Shown: positions 17,648 through 27,778, counted from the first letter of the stretch. The stretch is DNA of 64,000 nt from an uncultured Collinsella sp. (GCA_902492235.1 CABUKS010000010.1:3939-67938); one strand, 5' to 3'. The notes: generated by a model not told the origin, from the letters alone. Numbers and translations: made by a program.

Positions 17648-19210
17648 CTACTTGCCGTCGTCGTCCTCGGCTTCTTCTCTTGCATAGAGCTCCAGCATGC
17701 GGCGGCGGTATTCGCGCACGGCGAGCTTGGCGCGCTCCAGGCGGCGGCGCTCACGCGGAGTCAGCTCGGACGGGTCAACCTCATCACCATAGGTCTTATC
17801 GGCAAGCAGGCGCGCCGCGTCCACAATGCGGGCATCGATGTGGCCGCTCGCCGCCTCGGCGGAAAGACGCTCGGCAATCGTATCGAGCGTAGGCAGGCCC
17901 TCGAATACGCGACCATGTCCATGCGAGGTCAGCAGCTCGTGCTCTCGTGCGAGCAGACTCGCCAAATCGTGATGAGCGCGCAGGATATCGAGCGCATCGG
18001 ATGGATGCTCGGCAACCTCTGCCACGGCGGCGACCGGCGCGGCATCGACCACGCGGTAGAAGAGCTGCGCGAGCAATGGCATCAAGAACACCGTGATGGC
18101 ACCGGCGGCAACCATGACCGACGCAATATCTTGCGACAGCGCGCCCGCGTTGACGGCAACGCTCGTCACGGCAACGATGATCGGCAGGGCCGTGGTGCAG
18201 TACAGGGCCACGGTAATGCGACCATACGCCGACACATCGCGCGTCGCAGGACAAATGCTCATAGAGATGAGAATGGGCACGGCGCGAATGATAAGCAACG
18301 CCACGATAAAGCCCGCGAGCAGCCCGGGGCGTGAGGCCACGGCCGTCAGGTCGATCTTTGCGCCCGATACGGTAAAGAACACCGGAATCAAAAAGCCGTA
18401 GGCCAGGCCGTCGAGCTTGGTCTCGAGCGTATGGTTGCCCTCGGGGATGATATAGCGCAGGACAAAGCCGGCGGCAAAAGAACCCAACACGATGTCGAGA
18501 TCAAAGACGGCCGAGAACGCCACGAGCGTGACCAGGATGAGCACCGTCAGGCGCACGAAGGTCTGCGACGTGGTATCGGCACGCTCCTCGACAAACGCAA
18601 AGAAGCGGCTGCCGACGCGCTTGGAGCGGCTTGAGACCACGGCCAGCAACACGCAAACCACCGCAAACAAGCCAAGGATTACGAGCGTTTGGATGCCAGT
18701 GCGAGCAGACAGCAGCACCGACATGGCGAGCACGGGACCGAGCTCGCCCCAAGTGCCATACGCGAGAATCGAGTCGCCCACACGCGTGCCGATGAGCGAG
18801 CGCTCACGCATGATGGGCACGAGCGTGCCGAGCGCCGTAGAAGTGAGGGCAAGCGTCACGGCGATGCCGTCGAAATGACTGACCGAGAACCACGGGGTAA
18901 AGCGCACGGCAAGCCAGGCGATACCAAACGTGACGACCCACGTCGCCAAGCCGTAGCGCCCCTCGACGCCCGTAATGCTCTTGGGGTCGATCTCAAAGCC
19001 GGCAAGCAGGAACAAAAAGGCCAGGCCGAGCTCGGACACAAGCGAGACCTCGGCATCTACATGGATGACGCCGAGCATATGGGGTCCCAGCACCGCGCCG
19101 AGCACGAGCAAAAAGACGGTCTCGGGAACGGGTTTTCCGGGAATCGCCGAGGCGATGAAGGGGCTTGCGAAGGCCACGAGTGCGATGATGGCGAGCGAAA
19201 CGAATGCCAT
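17648..19210 (-). CDS. CPA2-type cation:proton antiporter
   Basis: A 520-residue protein with about 12-13 hydrophobic helices in residues 1-400 and a charged cytoplasmic tail of about 120 residues ending in an acidic stretch. Motifs such as LGAVLGPHMLGV, LAFLFLLAGFEIDP and VLGSFAAGFVLRYIIPEG place it in the KefB/NapA-like CPA2 group, which exchanges Na+ or K+ for protons. The tail has no recognisable RCK nucleotide-binding domain. ATG has AAAGG 7 nt upstream. It stands alone. Confidence 0.88.
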   Translation of the reverse strand: MAFVSLAIIALVAFASPFIASAIPGKPVPETVFLLVLGAVLGPHMLGVIHVDAEVSLVSELGLAFLFLLAGFEIDPKSITGVEGRYGLATWVVTFGIAWLAVRFTPWFSVSHFDGIAVTLALTSTALGTLVPIMRERSLIGTRVGDSILAYGTWGELGPVLAMSVLLSARTGIQTLVILGLFAVVCVLLAVVSSRSKRVGSRFFAFVEERADTTSQTFVRLTVLILVTLVAFSAVFDLDIVLGSFAAGFVLRYIIPEGNHTLETKLDGLAYGFLIPVFFTVSGAKIDLTAVASRPGLLAGFIVALLIIRAVPILISMSICPATRDVSAYGRITVALYCTTALPIIVAVTSVAVNAGALSQDIASVMVAAGAITVFLMPLLAQLFYRVVDAAPVAAVAEVAEHPSDALDILRAHHDLASLLAREHELLTSHGHGRVFEGLPTLDTIAERLSAEAASGHIDARIVDAARLLADKTYGDEVDPSELTPRERRRLERAKLAVREYRRRMLELYAREEAEDDDGK

Positions 19211-19394
19211 GTGATGCCTTTCTCTTGTTTGCGCTTCACTGTAGCACCCTCGCCGTCCTCAACGCGCCGCGAGCTGTCGTATCATAGTGAGGTTTACAAA
19301 CATGTGGCTCAAGGCGACCGCGAGGCTTGCCCCGTAAACCGACCGCTGCCGCATACCGTACCGTACGCCCAACCGATCAGGAAGGCAGGAACCA

Positions 19395-22300
19395 ATGGTC
19401 TCTCGTATCTACGTGGAGAAGAAACCCGGGTTCGACGTCGAGGCTCAGCAGCTCAAGGGCGAGCTGACCGAGATTCTCGGCATCAAGGGCATCGAGGCCC
19501 TGAGGATCATCAACCGCTACGACGTCGAGGGCATCGACGAGGAGCTTTTCCGCTCCTGCGTGCCGACCGTCTTTAGCGAGCCCCAGGTCGATGTGACCTA
19601 CGACGAGCTCCCCGCAAGCGATGGCGCCGTCTTTGCCGTCGAATTCCTGCCTGGCCAGTTTGACCAGCGCGCCGACTCCGCCAGCGAGTGCGTGCAGCTC
19701 ATCAGCCAGGGCGAGCGCCCTGCCGTGCGCTCCGCCAAGGTCTATATGATCTTGGGCGCCCTGGACGAGGCCGCCATCGAAGCCATCAAGCACTACGTGG
19801 TGAACCCCGTCGAAGCGCGCATCGCCTCGCTCGACCTGCCCGAAACGCTGTACATGGAGACACCCGAGCCGCAGCCTGTCGAAGTGCTCGACGGTTTCCG
19901 CGAGCTCGACGAGGCCGGCCTTGCCGCCTTTATCGCCGAGCGCGGCCTTGCCATGGACGAGGCGGACATCGCCTTCTGCCAGCAGTACTTCCGCGATGAG
20001 GACCGCGACCCCACCATCACCGAAATCCGCGTGATCGACACCTACTGGTCCGACCACTGCCGTCACACCACCTTCGGCACCGTCCTGGACGACGTGACGA
20101 TCGATGACGCCGTGGTGCAGCAGGCCTTCGACCGCTACATGGAGATGCGCCACGAGCTCGGTCGCGACGCCAAGCCCGTCTGCCTCATGGACATGGGTAC
20201 CATCGGCGCCAAGTACCTCAAAAAGACCGGCGTCATGACCGATGTCGACGAGTCCGAGGAGATCAACGCCTGCACCGTCAAGGTAAAGGTCGATGTCGAT
20301 GGCGAGGACCAGGACTGGCTGTTCCTCTTTAAGAACGAGACCCACAACCACCCGACCGAGATCGAGCCCTTCGGCGGTGCCGCCACCTGCGTGGGCGGCG
20401 CCATCCGCGACCCGCTCTCGGGCCGCAGCTACGTGTACCAGGCCATGCGCGTCACCGGCGCCGGCGACCCCACCGTCCCGGTTTCCGAGACGCTCGAGGG
20501 CAAGCTGCCGCAGCGCAAGCTCGTGACCACTGCCGCCGCCGGCTACTCCAGCTACGGCAACCAGATCGGCCTTGCCACCGGTCAGGTCAACGAACTCTAT
20601 CACCCCGGTTACGTGGCCAAGCGCATGGAGGTTGGCGCCGTCGTGGGCGCTACCCCGGCAAACCACGTTCGTCGCGAGTGCCCCGCCCCCACCGACAAGA
20701 TCATCCTGCTGGGCGGCCGCACCGGCCGTGACGGCATCGGTGGTGCCACCGGCTCCTCCAAGACCCAGAACACCGAGTCCATCGAGACCTCGGGCGCCGA
20801 GGTCCAGAAGGGCAACGCCCCGGTCGAGCGCAAGCTGCAGCGCCTCTTCCGCCGCGGTGACGCCTGCCGTCTAATCAAACGCTGCAACGACTTTGGCGCC
20901 GGCGGCGTCTCGGTCGCCGTGGGCGAGCTTGCCGACGGCCTGTATGTCGACCTTGATACCGTAACCAAGAAGTACGACGGCCTGGACGGCACCGAGCTCG
21001 CCATCTCCGAGTCCCAGGAGCGTATGGCCTGCGCCGTTGCCGACGGTGACGTCGAGGAGTTCATGGGCTACGCCGCCGAGGAGAACCTGGAGGCAACCGT
21101 CATCGCCGAGGTTACCGCCGAGCCGCGCATGCGCATGGCATGGAACGGCGTCGCCATCGTCGATCTGTCCCGCGAGTTCCTCAACTCCAACGGTGCACCC
21201 AAGCACCAGGTCGCCCATGTGTGCGCCCGCAGCGTGTGGCAGCCCAGCTGGGCCGGCTCCACGCTTGCCGAGCGCATGACCTCGCTTGTCACCGACCTCA
21301 ACGTTGCCTCCAATAAGGGCCTTTCCGAGCGCTTCGACTCCACCATCGGTGCCGCGACCGTGCTCATGCCTTTTGGCGGCAAGACGCAGCTCACCCCCAG
21401 CTCGGCCATGGTCGCCAAGTTCCCCGTGGACGGCGAGACCACCACGGCGAGTGCCATGGCATGGGGCTTCAACCCCTATCTGATGGAGGCCGACCAGTTT
21501 GCGGGCGCCTATCTGTCCGTGGTCGAATCCATCGCCAAGCTCGTAGCCGCTGGCTTTGAGCACAAGCGCGCCTACCTCTCCTTCCAGGAGTACTTCGAGC
21601 GCCTGCGCACCGAGGCCGAGCGCTGGGGCAAGCCCATGGCTGCCGTCCTGGGCGCCCTTATGGCCCAGGTCGACCTGGGTGCCGGCGCCATCGGCGGCAA
21701 GGACTCCATGAGTGGCTCGTTTGAGGACGAAGCCGGCGAGCTCAACGTTCCGCCGACCCTGATCAGCTTCGCTGTCGCTGTGGGTAAGGCCGCCCGCGCC
21801 GTCTCCCCTGAGTTCAAGGGCCTCACGCACCGCGTCGTCCGCATCGCCCCCGCCACCTATGGCGAGGACTACCGCCCCGACGCCCATCAGCTGCTCGCCG
21901 CGTTTGACGCCGTCGAGGCGCTCACCGCCACCGGCGCAGCCCTGGCCGTCTCCACGCCCGGCTACGGCTGCGGCGCCGAGAGCCTCTTTAAGATGTGCGT
22001 CGGCAACCAGATCGGTATCGAGCTTGCCGAGGATGTAGACGTGGAGAGCCTCTTCACCCCGCTCTACGGCAGCTTTATCGTCGAGCTCGCCGAGGATGCC
22101 GAGCTGCCCGAGGTCGCCGACGGCGTTGTCGTCGAGCCCCTGGGCACCACCGTCGAGGGCTATGTCATCGACACCGGCTCCGAGATCATCGAGCTCTCCG
22201 AGCTCCAGGAGGCCTGGGAGAGCGGCATCGAGGGCGTCTTCGCCTACCGCAGCGCCGGCGAGACCCCCGAGGTCGAGACCATCGACTTCCGCGCCAAGGA

Positions 22301-23141
22301 CATCCACGTGTACGGCGGCGCCAAGATCGCCCGCCCGCGCGTGATCATCCCCGTGTTCCCCGGCAACAACTGCGAGTACGACAGCGCCCGCGCCTTCCGT
22401 GCCGCCGGTGCCGAGGCCGACACCTTCGTGATCAACAACCTCACGCCCGAGGCGGTCGCCGAGAGCACCCACGAGCTTGCCCGCCGCATCCGTGCAAGCC
22501 AGATCGTCATGATCCCCGGCGGCTTCTCGGGCGGCGACGAGCCCGACGGCTCTGCCAAGTTCATCACGGCGTTCTTCCGCGCTCCCGAGGTCACCGAGGC
22601 AGTCCGCGACCTGCTCAAGGCCCGCGATGGCCTGATGCTGGGCATCTGCAACGGCTTCCAGGCCCTGGTCAAGCTCGGCCTGGTGCCCTACGGCGACATC
22701 GTCGACGCCACGCCCGATGCGCCCACGCTGACGTTCAACACCATCGGTCGCCATCAGAGCCGCCTGGTGCGCACCCGCATCTCGTCCAACCTGTCCCCGT
22801 GGCTGTCGCAGTGCAGCCTCGACGACCCCTACACCGTCGCCATCAGCCACGGCGAGGGCCGCTTTGTCGCCAACGACGAAGTGCTCGCCCAGTTAATCGC
22901 CAACGGCCAGGTCGCCACGCAGTACGTGGGCGAGGACGGCAAACCCAGCATGGATCTTTCCGTCAACCCCAACGGTTCCGCACTCGCCATCGAGGGCATC
23001 ACGAGCCCCGACGGCCGCGTCCTGGGCAAGATGGGCCATGCCGAGCGCCGCGGCGACAACCTGTACCGCAACGTGCCCGAGCATGTCCCCGGCGATAAGT
23101 TCATGCCGATCTTTGAGAGCGGCGTGGCCTACTTCGCTTAA
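19395..23141 (+). CDS. purL: Phosphoribosylformylglycinamidine synthase, single-chain form
   Basis: Converts FGAR plus glutamine and ATP to FGAM in purine synthesis. The 1,248 residues include the synthetase repeats (FKNETHNHPTEIEPFGGAAT, GAGGVSVAVGELADG, GGKDSMSGSFED) and a C-terminal class I glutaminase with nucleophile C1085 in LGICNGFQ and the expected PGGFSGGDEPDGS. The N-terminus (YVEKKPGFDVEAQQLKGEL) resembles the clade II form of clostridia and streptococci rather than the split PurS-PurQ-PurL set of most Actinobacteria. The start is preceded by CAGGAAGGCAGG. About 180 bp of leader lies upstream; I see no purine riboswitch fold in it. Confidence 0.96.
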   Translation: MVSRIYVEKKPGFDVEAQQLKGELTEILGIKGIEALRIINRYDVEGIDEELFRSCVPTVFSEPQVDVTYDELPASDGAVFAVEFLPGQFDQRADSASECVQLISQGERPAVRSAKVYMILGALDEAAIEAIKHYVVNPVEARIASLDLPETLYMETPEPQPVEVLDGFRELDEAGLAAFIAERGLAMDEADIAFCQQYFRDEDRDPTITEIRVIDTYWSDHCRHTTFGTVLDDVTIDDAVVQQAFDRYMEMRHELGRDAKPVCLMDMGTIGAKYLKKTGVMTDVDESEEINACTVKVKVDVDGEDQDWLFLFKNETHNHPTEIEPFGGAATCVGGAIRDPLSGRSYVYQAMRVTGAGDPTVPVSETLEGKLPQRKLVTTAAAGYSSYGNQIGLATGQVNELYHPGYVAKRMEVGAVVGATPANHVRRECPAPTDKIILLGGRTGRDGIGGATGSSKTQNTESIETSGAEVQKGNAPVERKLQRLFRRGDACRLIKRCNDFGAGGVSVAVGELADGLYVDLDTVTKKYDGLDGTELAISESQERMACAVADGDVEEFMGYAAEENLEATVIAEVTAEPRMRMAWNGVAIVDLSREFLNSNGAPKHQVAHVCARSVWQPSWAGSTLAERMTSLVTDLNVASNKGLSERFDSTIGAATVLMPFGGKTQLTPSSAMVAKFPVDGETTTASAMAWGFNPYLMEADQFAGAYLSVVESIAKLVAAGFEHKRAYLSFQEYFERLRTEAERWGKPMAAVLGALMAQVDLGAGAIGGKDSMSGSFEDEAGELNVPPTLISFAVAVGKAARAVSPEFKGLTHRVVRIAPATYGEDYRPDAHQLLAAFDAVEALTATGAALAVSTPGYGCGAESLFKMCVGNQIGIELAEDVDVESLFTPLYGSFIVELAEDAELPEVADGVVVEPLGTTVEGYVIDTGSEIIELSELQEAWESGIEGVFAYRSAGETPEVETIDFRAKDIHVYGGAKIARPRVIIPVFPGNNCEYDSARAFRAAGAEADTFVINNLTPEAVAESTHELARRIRASQIVMIPGGFSGGDEPDGSAKFITAFFRAPEVTEAVRDLLKARDGLMLGICNGFQALVKLGLVPYGDIVDATPDAPTLTFNTIGRHQSRLVRTRISSNLSPWLSQCSLDDPYTVAISHGEGRFVANDEVLAQLIANGQVATQYVGEDGKPSMDLSVNPNGSALAIEGITSPDGRVLGKMGHAERRGDNLYRNVPEHVPGDKFMPIFESGVAYFA

Positions 23142-23178
23142 TGCGTCCCATCGGGTACAATCCCCTCGGGTAACAACG

Positions 23179-23213
23179 CCCGCCACCGGCACACCCGGTG
23201 GCGGGTTCTTTTT
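23179..23213 (+). terminator. Intrinsic terminator of purL
   Basis: Perfect 11-bp GC-rich stem (cccgccaccgg / ccggtggcggg), 5-nt loop, then ttctttttt. Confidence 0.9.
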
Positions 23214-23239
23214 TGCTTCGCGCATACAGGAAGGACATC

Positions 23240-24175
23240 ATGGAAAGCCGCAAGCCGTATCTCGCCACCCTACCCGGACTCATCCTGGGCTGTCTTATTT
23301 GCTGCGCGCTCTGGGGGTCGGCTTTCCCCTGCATCAAGATCGGTTACGGGCTCTTTGGCATTCCCGCTCACGATAGCGCCTCACAGCTGCTCTTTGCGGG
23401 CTTGCGCTTCACGCTTGCCGGCGCCCTGGTTATCGTTGGGATGAGTGCGGCCCAACGCCGCCCCCTCATTCCGCAGGCTCGCGACATCAAGCCCATCTTT
23501 GTCTTGTCACTCTTCCAGACTATCGGGCAGTACTTCTTTTTCTACCTTGGACTCTCGCGCGCCAGCGCCATGTCAAGTTCCATCATCGAGGCCAGCGCCA
23601 ACTTTCTCGCAATCCTCTTTGCCGCCCTGGCATTTCACACCGAGAGGCTCAATACGCCCAAGGTGCTTGGCTGTGTGCTGGGCTTTGCAGGCGTCGCGCT
23701 CGTCAACCTTTCGGGCGCGGATGGCACCTTTGGCTTTACGCTCGACGGCGGGGGATTTATCTTGGCTTCCACTGTTGCGGGCGCCCTGTCGACCTGCCTC
23801 ATTGGCATCTTCTCGCGCGAGCATGACGGCGTCTTGCTTGCCGGCTGGCAGTTTTTAGTCGGTGGCGTGGTCCTTACCGCCATCGGGTTTTTGATGGGCG
23901 GCACGTTGTCCCCCACCGAAATCGCCCCCGCCATCGCGCTCATCATTTATATGGCACTCATTTCCGCCGTCGCGTACTCGCTGTGGTCCCGCCTGCTCGC
24001 CGTCAACCCCGTCAGCCGCGTCTCGGTCTTTGGTTTTATGAACCCCGTCTTTGGTGTGCTGCTGAGCGCGCTGCTGCTCGGCGAGGGCGCTGACACGAGC
24101 CCCGTTACCGTCATCGTTGCCCTGCTGTTGGTCTGCGGCGGCATCATCATCGTCAACAAACCCAAAAAAGCCTAA
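23240..24175 (+). CDS. DMT-superfamily (EamA) transporter
   Basis: A 311-residue inner-membrane protein with ten hydrophobic helices in two EamA repeats; the first has LWGSAFPCIKIGYG and the second ends with GFMNPVFGVLLSALLLGE. Such proteins export amino acids or metabolites. ATG at 23240 has AGGAAGG a few bases upstream; the in-frame codons before it cross the purL terminator. Single gene with its own terminator. Confidence 0.88.
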   Translation: MESRKPYLATLPGLILGCLICCALWGSAFPCIKIGYGLFGIPAHDSASQLLFAGLRFTLAGALVIVGMSAAQRRPLIPQARDIKPIFVLSLFQTIGQYFFFYLGLSRASAMSSSIIEASANFLAILFAALAFHTERLNTPKVLGCVLGFAGVALVNLSGADGTFGFTLDGGGFILASTVAGALSTCLIGIFSREHDGVLLAGWQFLVGGVVLTAIGFLMGGTLSPTEIAPAIALIIYMALISAVAYSLWSRLLAVNPVSRVSVFGFMNPVFGVLLSALLLGEGADTSPVTVIVALLLVCGGIIIVNKPKKA

Positions 24176-24251
24176 CGAACTGCCCTTATTTAGCAGAGGG
24201 GATTCATATACTTTAGCTTAATGGAGCACATCGGTGAGCTGAGGGCCGCCA

Positions 24252-24278
24252 CGCACGCAAGCGTGCGCCCCTTTTTTT
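24252..24278 (+). terminator. Terminator after the DMT transporter
   Basis: Short 6-bp stem (cgcacg / cgtgcg) on a caag loop, flanked by partly pairing G and C runs, then seven T residues. It abuts the stop codon of the converging GGDEF gene. Confidence 0.7.
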
Positions 24279-25430
24279 CTAGCGTATCTGGACGCCGGCT
24301 TTCTTTTTCTCGGCCTTGACGCGGTAGAGCTCCGCATCGGAAGCGCGAAGTAAGTCTTGCCAGGTATCAACACTATCGCCGACCCGCGCGTAACCGATGG
24401 ACATCCGCAATGCATACGGCACCTCGGCACGAGCGAGCTCGTCGTTAATCGCCGAACACAGGTCTATGATGTCCTGTTCCGCCGCAGCCTTCTGGAGCAC
24501 CACGAACTCATCGCCGCCATAACGCGCGATAAAGCCACCTGACGCCGAGCAGACCTCTTTGAGCGCAGCAGATATGACCTGAAGAGCATGGTCGCCCTCC
24601 ACATGCCCATAGCGATCGTTAATCTGCTTAAAGCCGTCGGCGTCCATCATAAGCAGATATACATCTTCGGCCTGATCCACATTTGAAAAGAGCGGCAGCA
24701 TATAGGTCTCAAAACGGTTGCGATTGTTAAGGCCAGTCAACGGGTCGGTCGAGATCAGCTGCTCCTGGTAGATGATGTAGAGCAGCAGGATGCTCAGCGT
24801 TATACCGACACAAAGGCCCGGTACCGAAAACAAAACCTGGAAGGTACCGCCCACCAGAGCGGGAACCGCAAAAAAGGCGAGGGTGCGATAAATGGCCTTC
24901 TTTTGCAGACTTTCGACTTTTCGAGCCTGAATAAAGGCATGCAAGGACGTATATATAACGTAGCAGTAGCTAACGATAGGTTGAATCATATAAAGCGCTC
25001 CGCGACGATACACGCCCTGCGAATCGATATAGAACAGGGCGTGCGTCCAGTAACTGGCAAACGCCAGCACGACCACCAGAGCCGTAGGTAACGCTACAAG
25101 CACCACCCTATAGCGCGCGGACAAAAGGCGAGAGCCCTGCACTGTCTCGGAATACAAAAACCAAATGAGGCACGCGATGGCGAACAGCGAAAACGAGACC
25201 GCGTTGGAAATCCAGTTGGCCGTGATGCCTACAGGAGTGCTCACGCCGTCCGAGAGCGTCCAGATCATATCGAAGAAAATGTAGGCAGCGGAGGTGTAGC
25301 CGAGCATGCTAAACAAGAGCTGCTGGGTGCTCGAGAACAAGGAGCGGCGGCTTCGTGCGGCAAGCCCGATAAGAACAATCATGCATAGCACGAATATCTC
25401 TATCTTGAGTGCCTTAACCACTAGCGCCAT
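24279..25430 (-). CDS. Membrane-bound GGDEF diguanylate cyclase
   Basis: An N-terminal part with about seven hydrophobic helices (residues 1-230) is followed by a GGDEF domain: TDPLTGLNNRNRF, the metal-binding MMDADGFKQINDRYGH, and the intact active site RYGGDEF. It should make cyclic di-GMP from two GTP; the membrane part may sense an unknown signal. No clear RxxD inhibitory site is seen before GGDEF. The start is uncertain: ATG at 25430 directly abuts AAGGG, GTG at 25421 has better spacing, and TTG at 25481 is further out. A TTGCAG-N19-TATTAT pair near 25515-25550 could be its promoter. Confidence 0.88.
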   Translation of the reverse strand: MALVVKALKIEIFVLCMIVLIGLAARSRRSLFSSTQQLLFSMLGYTSAAYIFFDMIWTLSDGVSTPVGITANWISNAVSFSLFAIACLIWFLYSETVQGSRLLSARYRVVLVALPTALVVVLAFASYWTHALFYIDSQGVYRRGALYMIQPIVSYCYVIYTSLHAFIQARKVESLQKKAIYRTLAFFAVPALVGGTFQVLFSVPGLCVGITLSILLLYIIYQEQLISTDPLTGLNNRNRFETYMLPLFSNVDQAEDVYLLMMDADGFKQINDRYGHVEGDHALQVISAALKEVCSASGGFIARYGGDEFVVLQKAAAEQDIIDLCSAINDELARAEVPYALRMSIGYARVGDSVDTWQDLLRASDAELYRVKAEKKKAGVQIR

Positions 25431-25519
25431 CCCTTCAATATCCAAGTGGTCAGAATCGCCCAATTCGAATCTGGGCAACAAACGCCCCCTACTCCGCAGG
25501 GGTAAGGGGAATAATAGCA

Positions 25520-25563
25520 GAGCGCCCGAACGTCACTGCAAGACAGCTTTCGTTCGGGCGCTC
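25520..25563 (-). terminator. Terminator after kdgT
   Basis: Perfect 13-bp stem (gagcgcccgaacg / cgttcgggcgctc) with an 18-nt loop, followed on the minus strand by TGCTATTATT. It separates kdgT from the GGDEF gene. Confidence 0.65.
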
Positions 25564-25608
25564 AAACGGCGCGAGTTGCACGCCGGCATCATTGATGGGT
25601 ATCGATTG

Positions 25609-26631
25609 CTACTCGCCATCGATGTCGGTCGCGACGGCTTCCTCGATGGCCTCGACACCGGCAGGCGACAGATCCTCCTTGCCTTGGCAGAACTTCTTGT
25701 CGACCCAGCCGGTCAGAATCGGAGCCATGATCGCCGTGATGATAACGGCGGTGGCGATCTGCGCATACGCGGTGGGTGCAAGCTCGGCATAGCGCGGCGC
25801 GACCTCGGCGAGGGCGACCGGCGTGGTCATAGCCGTGCCGGCGATGGTGGAGCAAGCCACGGCAGCCTTGCCGTTACCGCCGCACAGGCGCTCGAACGCA
25901 AAGGTGATGGGACCGACGACAAACAGCGTGACAAGGCCCAGCAAGATACCGGAAATACCGCCGGTGATAAAGCTCGACAGGCTCATGGACGCACCGAGTT
26001 GAAAACCAATGACGGCGATCGCGGGATTGGCGCCGGGAACCAGCAGGTTCTTGATAAACGGGAAGAGGTTGCCCAGAACCATACCGATGACAAGCGGCAG
26101 GATGGAGCCGACGATGGCGCCCAGTGGGATGTTAGCAAGACCCGAAACACCCAGGATGATCATGGTGACGGCAGGGCCGGCCGTAAAGAATAGGATGCCC
26201 ACGGCGCCCTGCTCGGACTCGTCGCCGAACTCGCCCATGATGCCCGTGTAGAGCGCCATGTTGCAAAACGTAATGCCACCGATGATGGAAACCGAGCTCA
26301 GGCCCAAAAAGTTGTCGTTAAAGAAATACGCAACGCTCAGGCCCAGCACGGCTGCCACCACAAGCTTAGGAATCAGCACGACGATGCCGGTCTTGATGGC
26401 ACCCGGCGTGGACTTAAAGCTGATGCCGGCGCCCACAAACAGCAAGATCGCGGCGACGATGGTGTTGGAGCCGCCGCGGCAGGCGGCGGTAAAGAAGCCG
26501 CCGATCTCGAAGACCTGCGGGCAGAAGGTATTAAGCAAAAGACCGACGATCATCGGGTAGATCATGATGTCACCCGGAATGCGCGGTACTTTGAATTTCT
26601 TTTGCTCGTTGGCGGTCGCTCCCTGTGCCAT
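25609..26631 (-). CDS. kdgT: 2-keto-3-deoxygluconate permease (KdgT family)
   Basis: A 340-residue membrane protein with about ten helices. The N-terminal VPRIPGDIMIYPMIVGLLLNTF and the core GGSNTIVAAILLFVGAGI and IAGTAMTTPVALAEV are typical of KdgT, which imports 2-keto-3-deoxygluconate with protons. No KDG kinase or aldolase gene is nearby, so the substrate could be another sugar acid. ATG at 26631 follows GGGGG at normal spacing. Confidence 0.88.
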   Translation of the reverse strand: MAQGATANEQKKFKVPRIPGDIMIYPMIVGLLLNTFCPQVFEIGGFFTAACRGGSNTIVAAILLFVGAGISFKSTPGAIKTGIVVLIPKLVVAAVLGLSVAYFFNDNFLGLSSVSIIGGITFCNMALYTGIMGEFGDESEQGAVGILFFTAGPAVTMIILGVSGLANIPLGAIVGSILPLVIGMVLGNLFPFIKNLLVPGANPAIAVIGFQLGASMSLSSFITGGISGILLGLVTLFVVGPITFAFERLCGGNGKAAVACSTIAGTAMTTPVALAEVAPRYAELAPTAYAQIATAVIITAIMAPILTGWVDKKFCQGKEDLSPAGVEAIEEAVATDIDGE

Positions 26632-26772
26632 GAAACCCCCATTTCCGCTGACGCGGAACAAAAGCCCACGTCACGCTTTGCTACAGTAAAGTTTGACCAT
26701 GGTACCAGAAGAAGCAGACCGCCTCGGTGGGAAATTTGATTCGTTAGGCCGGGACGATAACGCATCCTGCTC

Positions 26773-27096
26773 TTATACGAGGCTCAAAACGAAATAGAAC
26801 ACGATGCCCGAGACGCAGCACCACAACATCGACTTTGTCTTAATTGCCACCGCCACGACGCCGGCAGCCGCAATCCAAGGAATCAAGCCCTGCCACAAGC
26901 CGGCGTCAAAAGCGCCAGGGCTTATCAAATCGTTGGCGACCAGCGCCGCGAAGGCGGCGGGCGGAATATAACCCAAGGCCTCGGTAACGCGGGGCGACAG
27001 CGTTCTCCCGCGCAACGCAAACGCCGGGGCAATGCGGAAAAATGCGATGGCCGCCCACGATGACAGCCACAGGACCAAAAACTCATTAACGGGCAT
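26773..27096 (-). CDS. azlD: AzlD family branched-chain amino-acid export subunit
   Basis: A 107-residue protein with four hydrophobic segments and RALGYIPPAAFAAL-like AzlD signature (seen here as TEALGYIPPAAFAALVAND). It pairs with the AzlC protein encoded directly upstream; the two genes overlap by 11 bp. ATG at 27096 has an AAGGGG site. AzlCD exports branched-chain amino acids or their analogues, which complements the liv import operon. Confidence 0.9.
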   Translation of the reverse strand: MPVNEFLVLWLSSWAAIAFFRIAPAFALRGRTLSPRVTEALGYIPPAAFAALVANDLISPGAFDAGLWQGLIPWIAAAGVVAVAIKTKSMLWCCVSGIVFYFVLSLV

Positions 27097-27778
27097 CGCG
27101 AGCACCCCTTCCTTCGGCGAGAGCATCGCACGCAAGCGCCGCGACAACGCCGACGAGCACGCTTGCCGGCACGGCGACATTCGTCCACCCCAAGAACTTG
27201 CATATGGCGACGGACACCGCAGCCAAACTGGCAGCTACGACATTGCCGCTCGACAGTCGCTGCGAAAAGAGCAGGCAGATAAAGAGCGATGTGCAGACAA
27301 AACCCGCAATAGCGGTGGGAACATCAACAACGGCGCCGACAGCGGCGCCCGTCGTACACGAAACGCCCCATGTCGCGATGAGGATCACGTTGAGCACAAA
27401 GGACTCGAGCGGACCCCAATCCTCCCCTTTAACCAACTTGGCAAGCGAGACGCCATATGCCTCCTCGGTAAGTGTCGCGGCAACAGCCAGCGTCTGACGC
27501 TTCGAGGCACCCCTCAGATGTGGTGCGATCGATGCCGAATATAGCGCAAAGCGCGAGGAGATTGCGGCGACGCTCGCGACGATCGATGCCGCAGGCACAC
27601 CTGCCAGCCACAGATTGCAGATCATAAACTGCCCGCTGCCCGTCACGAACGTGCTGCTCAGAGCAAAAACCATCCAGGGTTCCATTCCCGTCTGCGCCAT
27701 GATCATTCCGTACGGCGCGGCTATCGCAACATAGGTAAGCATCACCGGCCAGATGGTTTTAACGATTTTGAGCACCAT
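27086..27778 (-). CDS. azlC: AzlC family branched-chain amino-acid exporter
   Basis: A 230-residue membrane protein with the AzlC pattern: PYGMIMAQTGM, a first repeat with FVTGSGQFM, and SRFALYSASIAPHL. ATG at 27778 (MVLKIVKTIWP) is preceded by GACGAGGAA; the ATG 12 codons upstream has no site. First gene of azlCD. Confidence 0.9.
   Translation of the reverse strand: MVLKIVKTIWPVMLTYVAIAAPYGMIMAQTGMEPWMVFALSSTFVTGSGQFMICNLWLAGVPAASIVASVAAISSRFALYSASIAPHLRGASKRQTLAVAATLTEEAYGVSLAKLVKGEDWGPLESFVLNVILIATWGVSCTTGAAVGAVVDVPTAIAGFVCTSLFICLLFSQRLSSGNVVAASLAAVSVAICKFLGWTNVAVPASVLVGVVAALACDALAEGRGARDAR

Noticed and set aside
19211..19394. Purine or other riboswitch in the purL leader
   Set aside because: I could not find the paired loops or a terminator stem expected of a purine riboswitch.
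20871..22850. 659-codon open frame on the minus strand
   Set aside because: It lies fully opposite purL, whose protein is unmistakable. The frame is open because of strong G/C third positions and encodes a low-complexity G/A/V/L-rich product.
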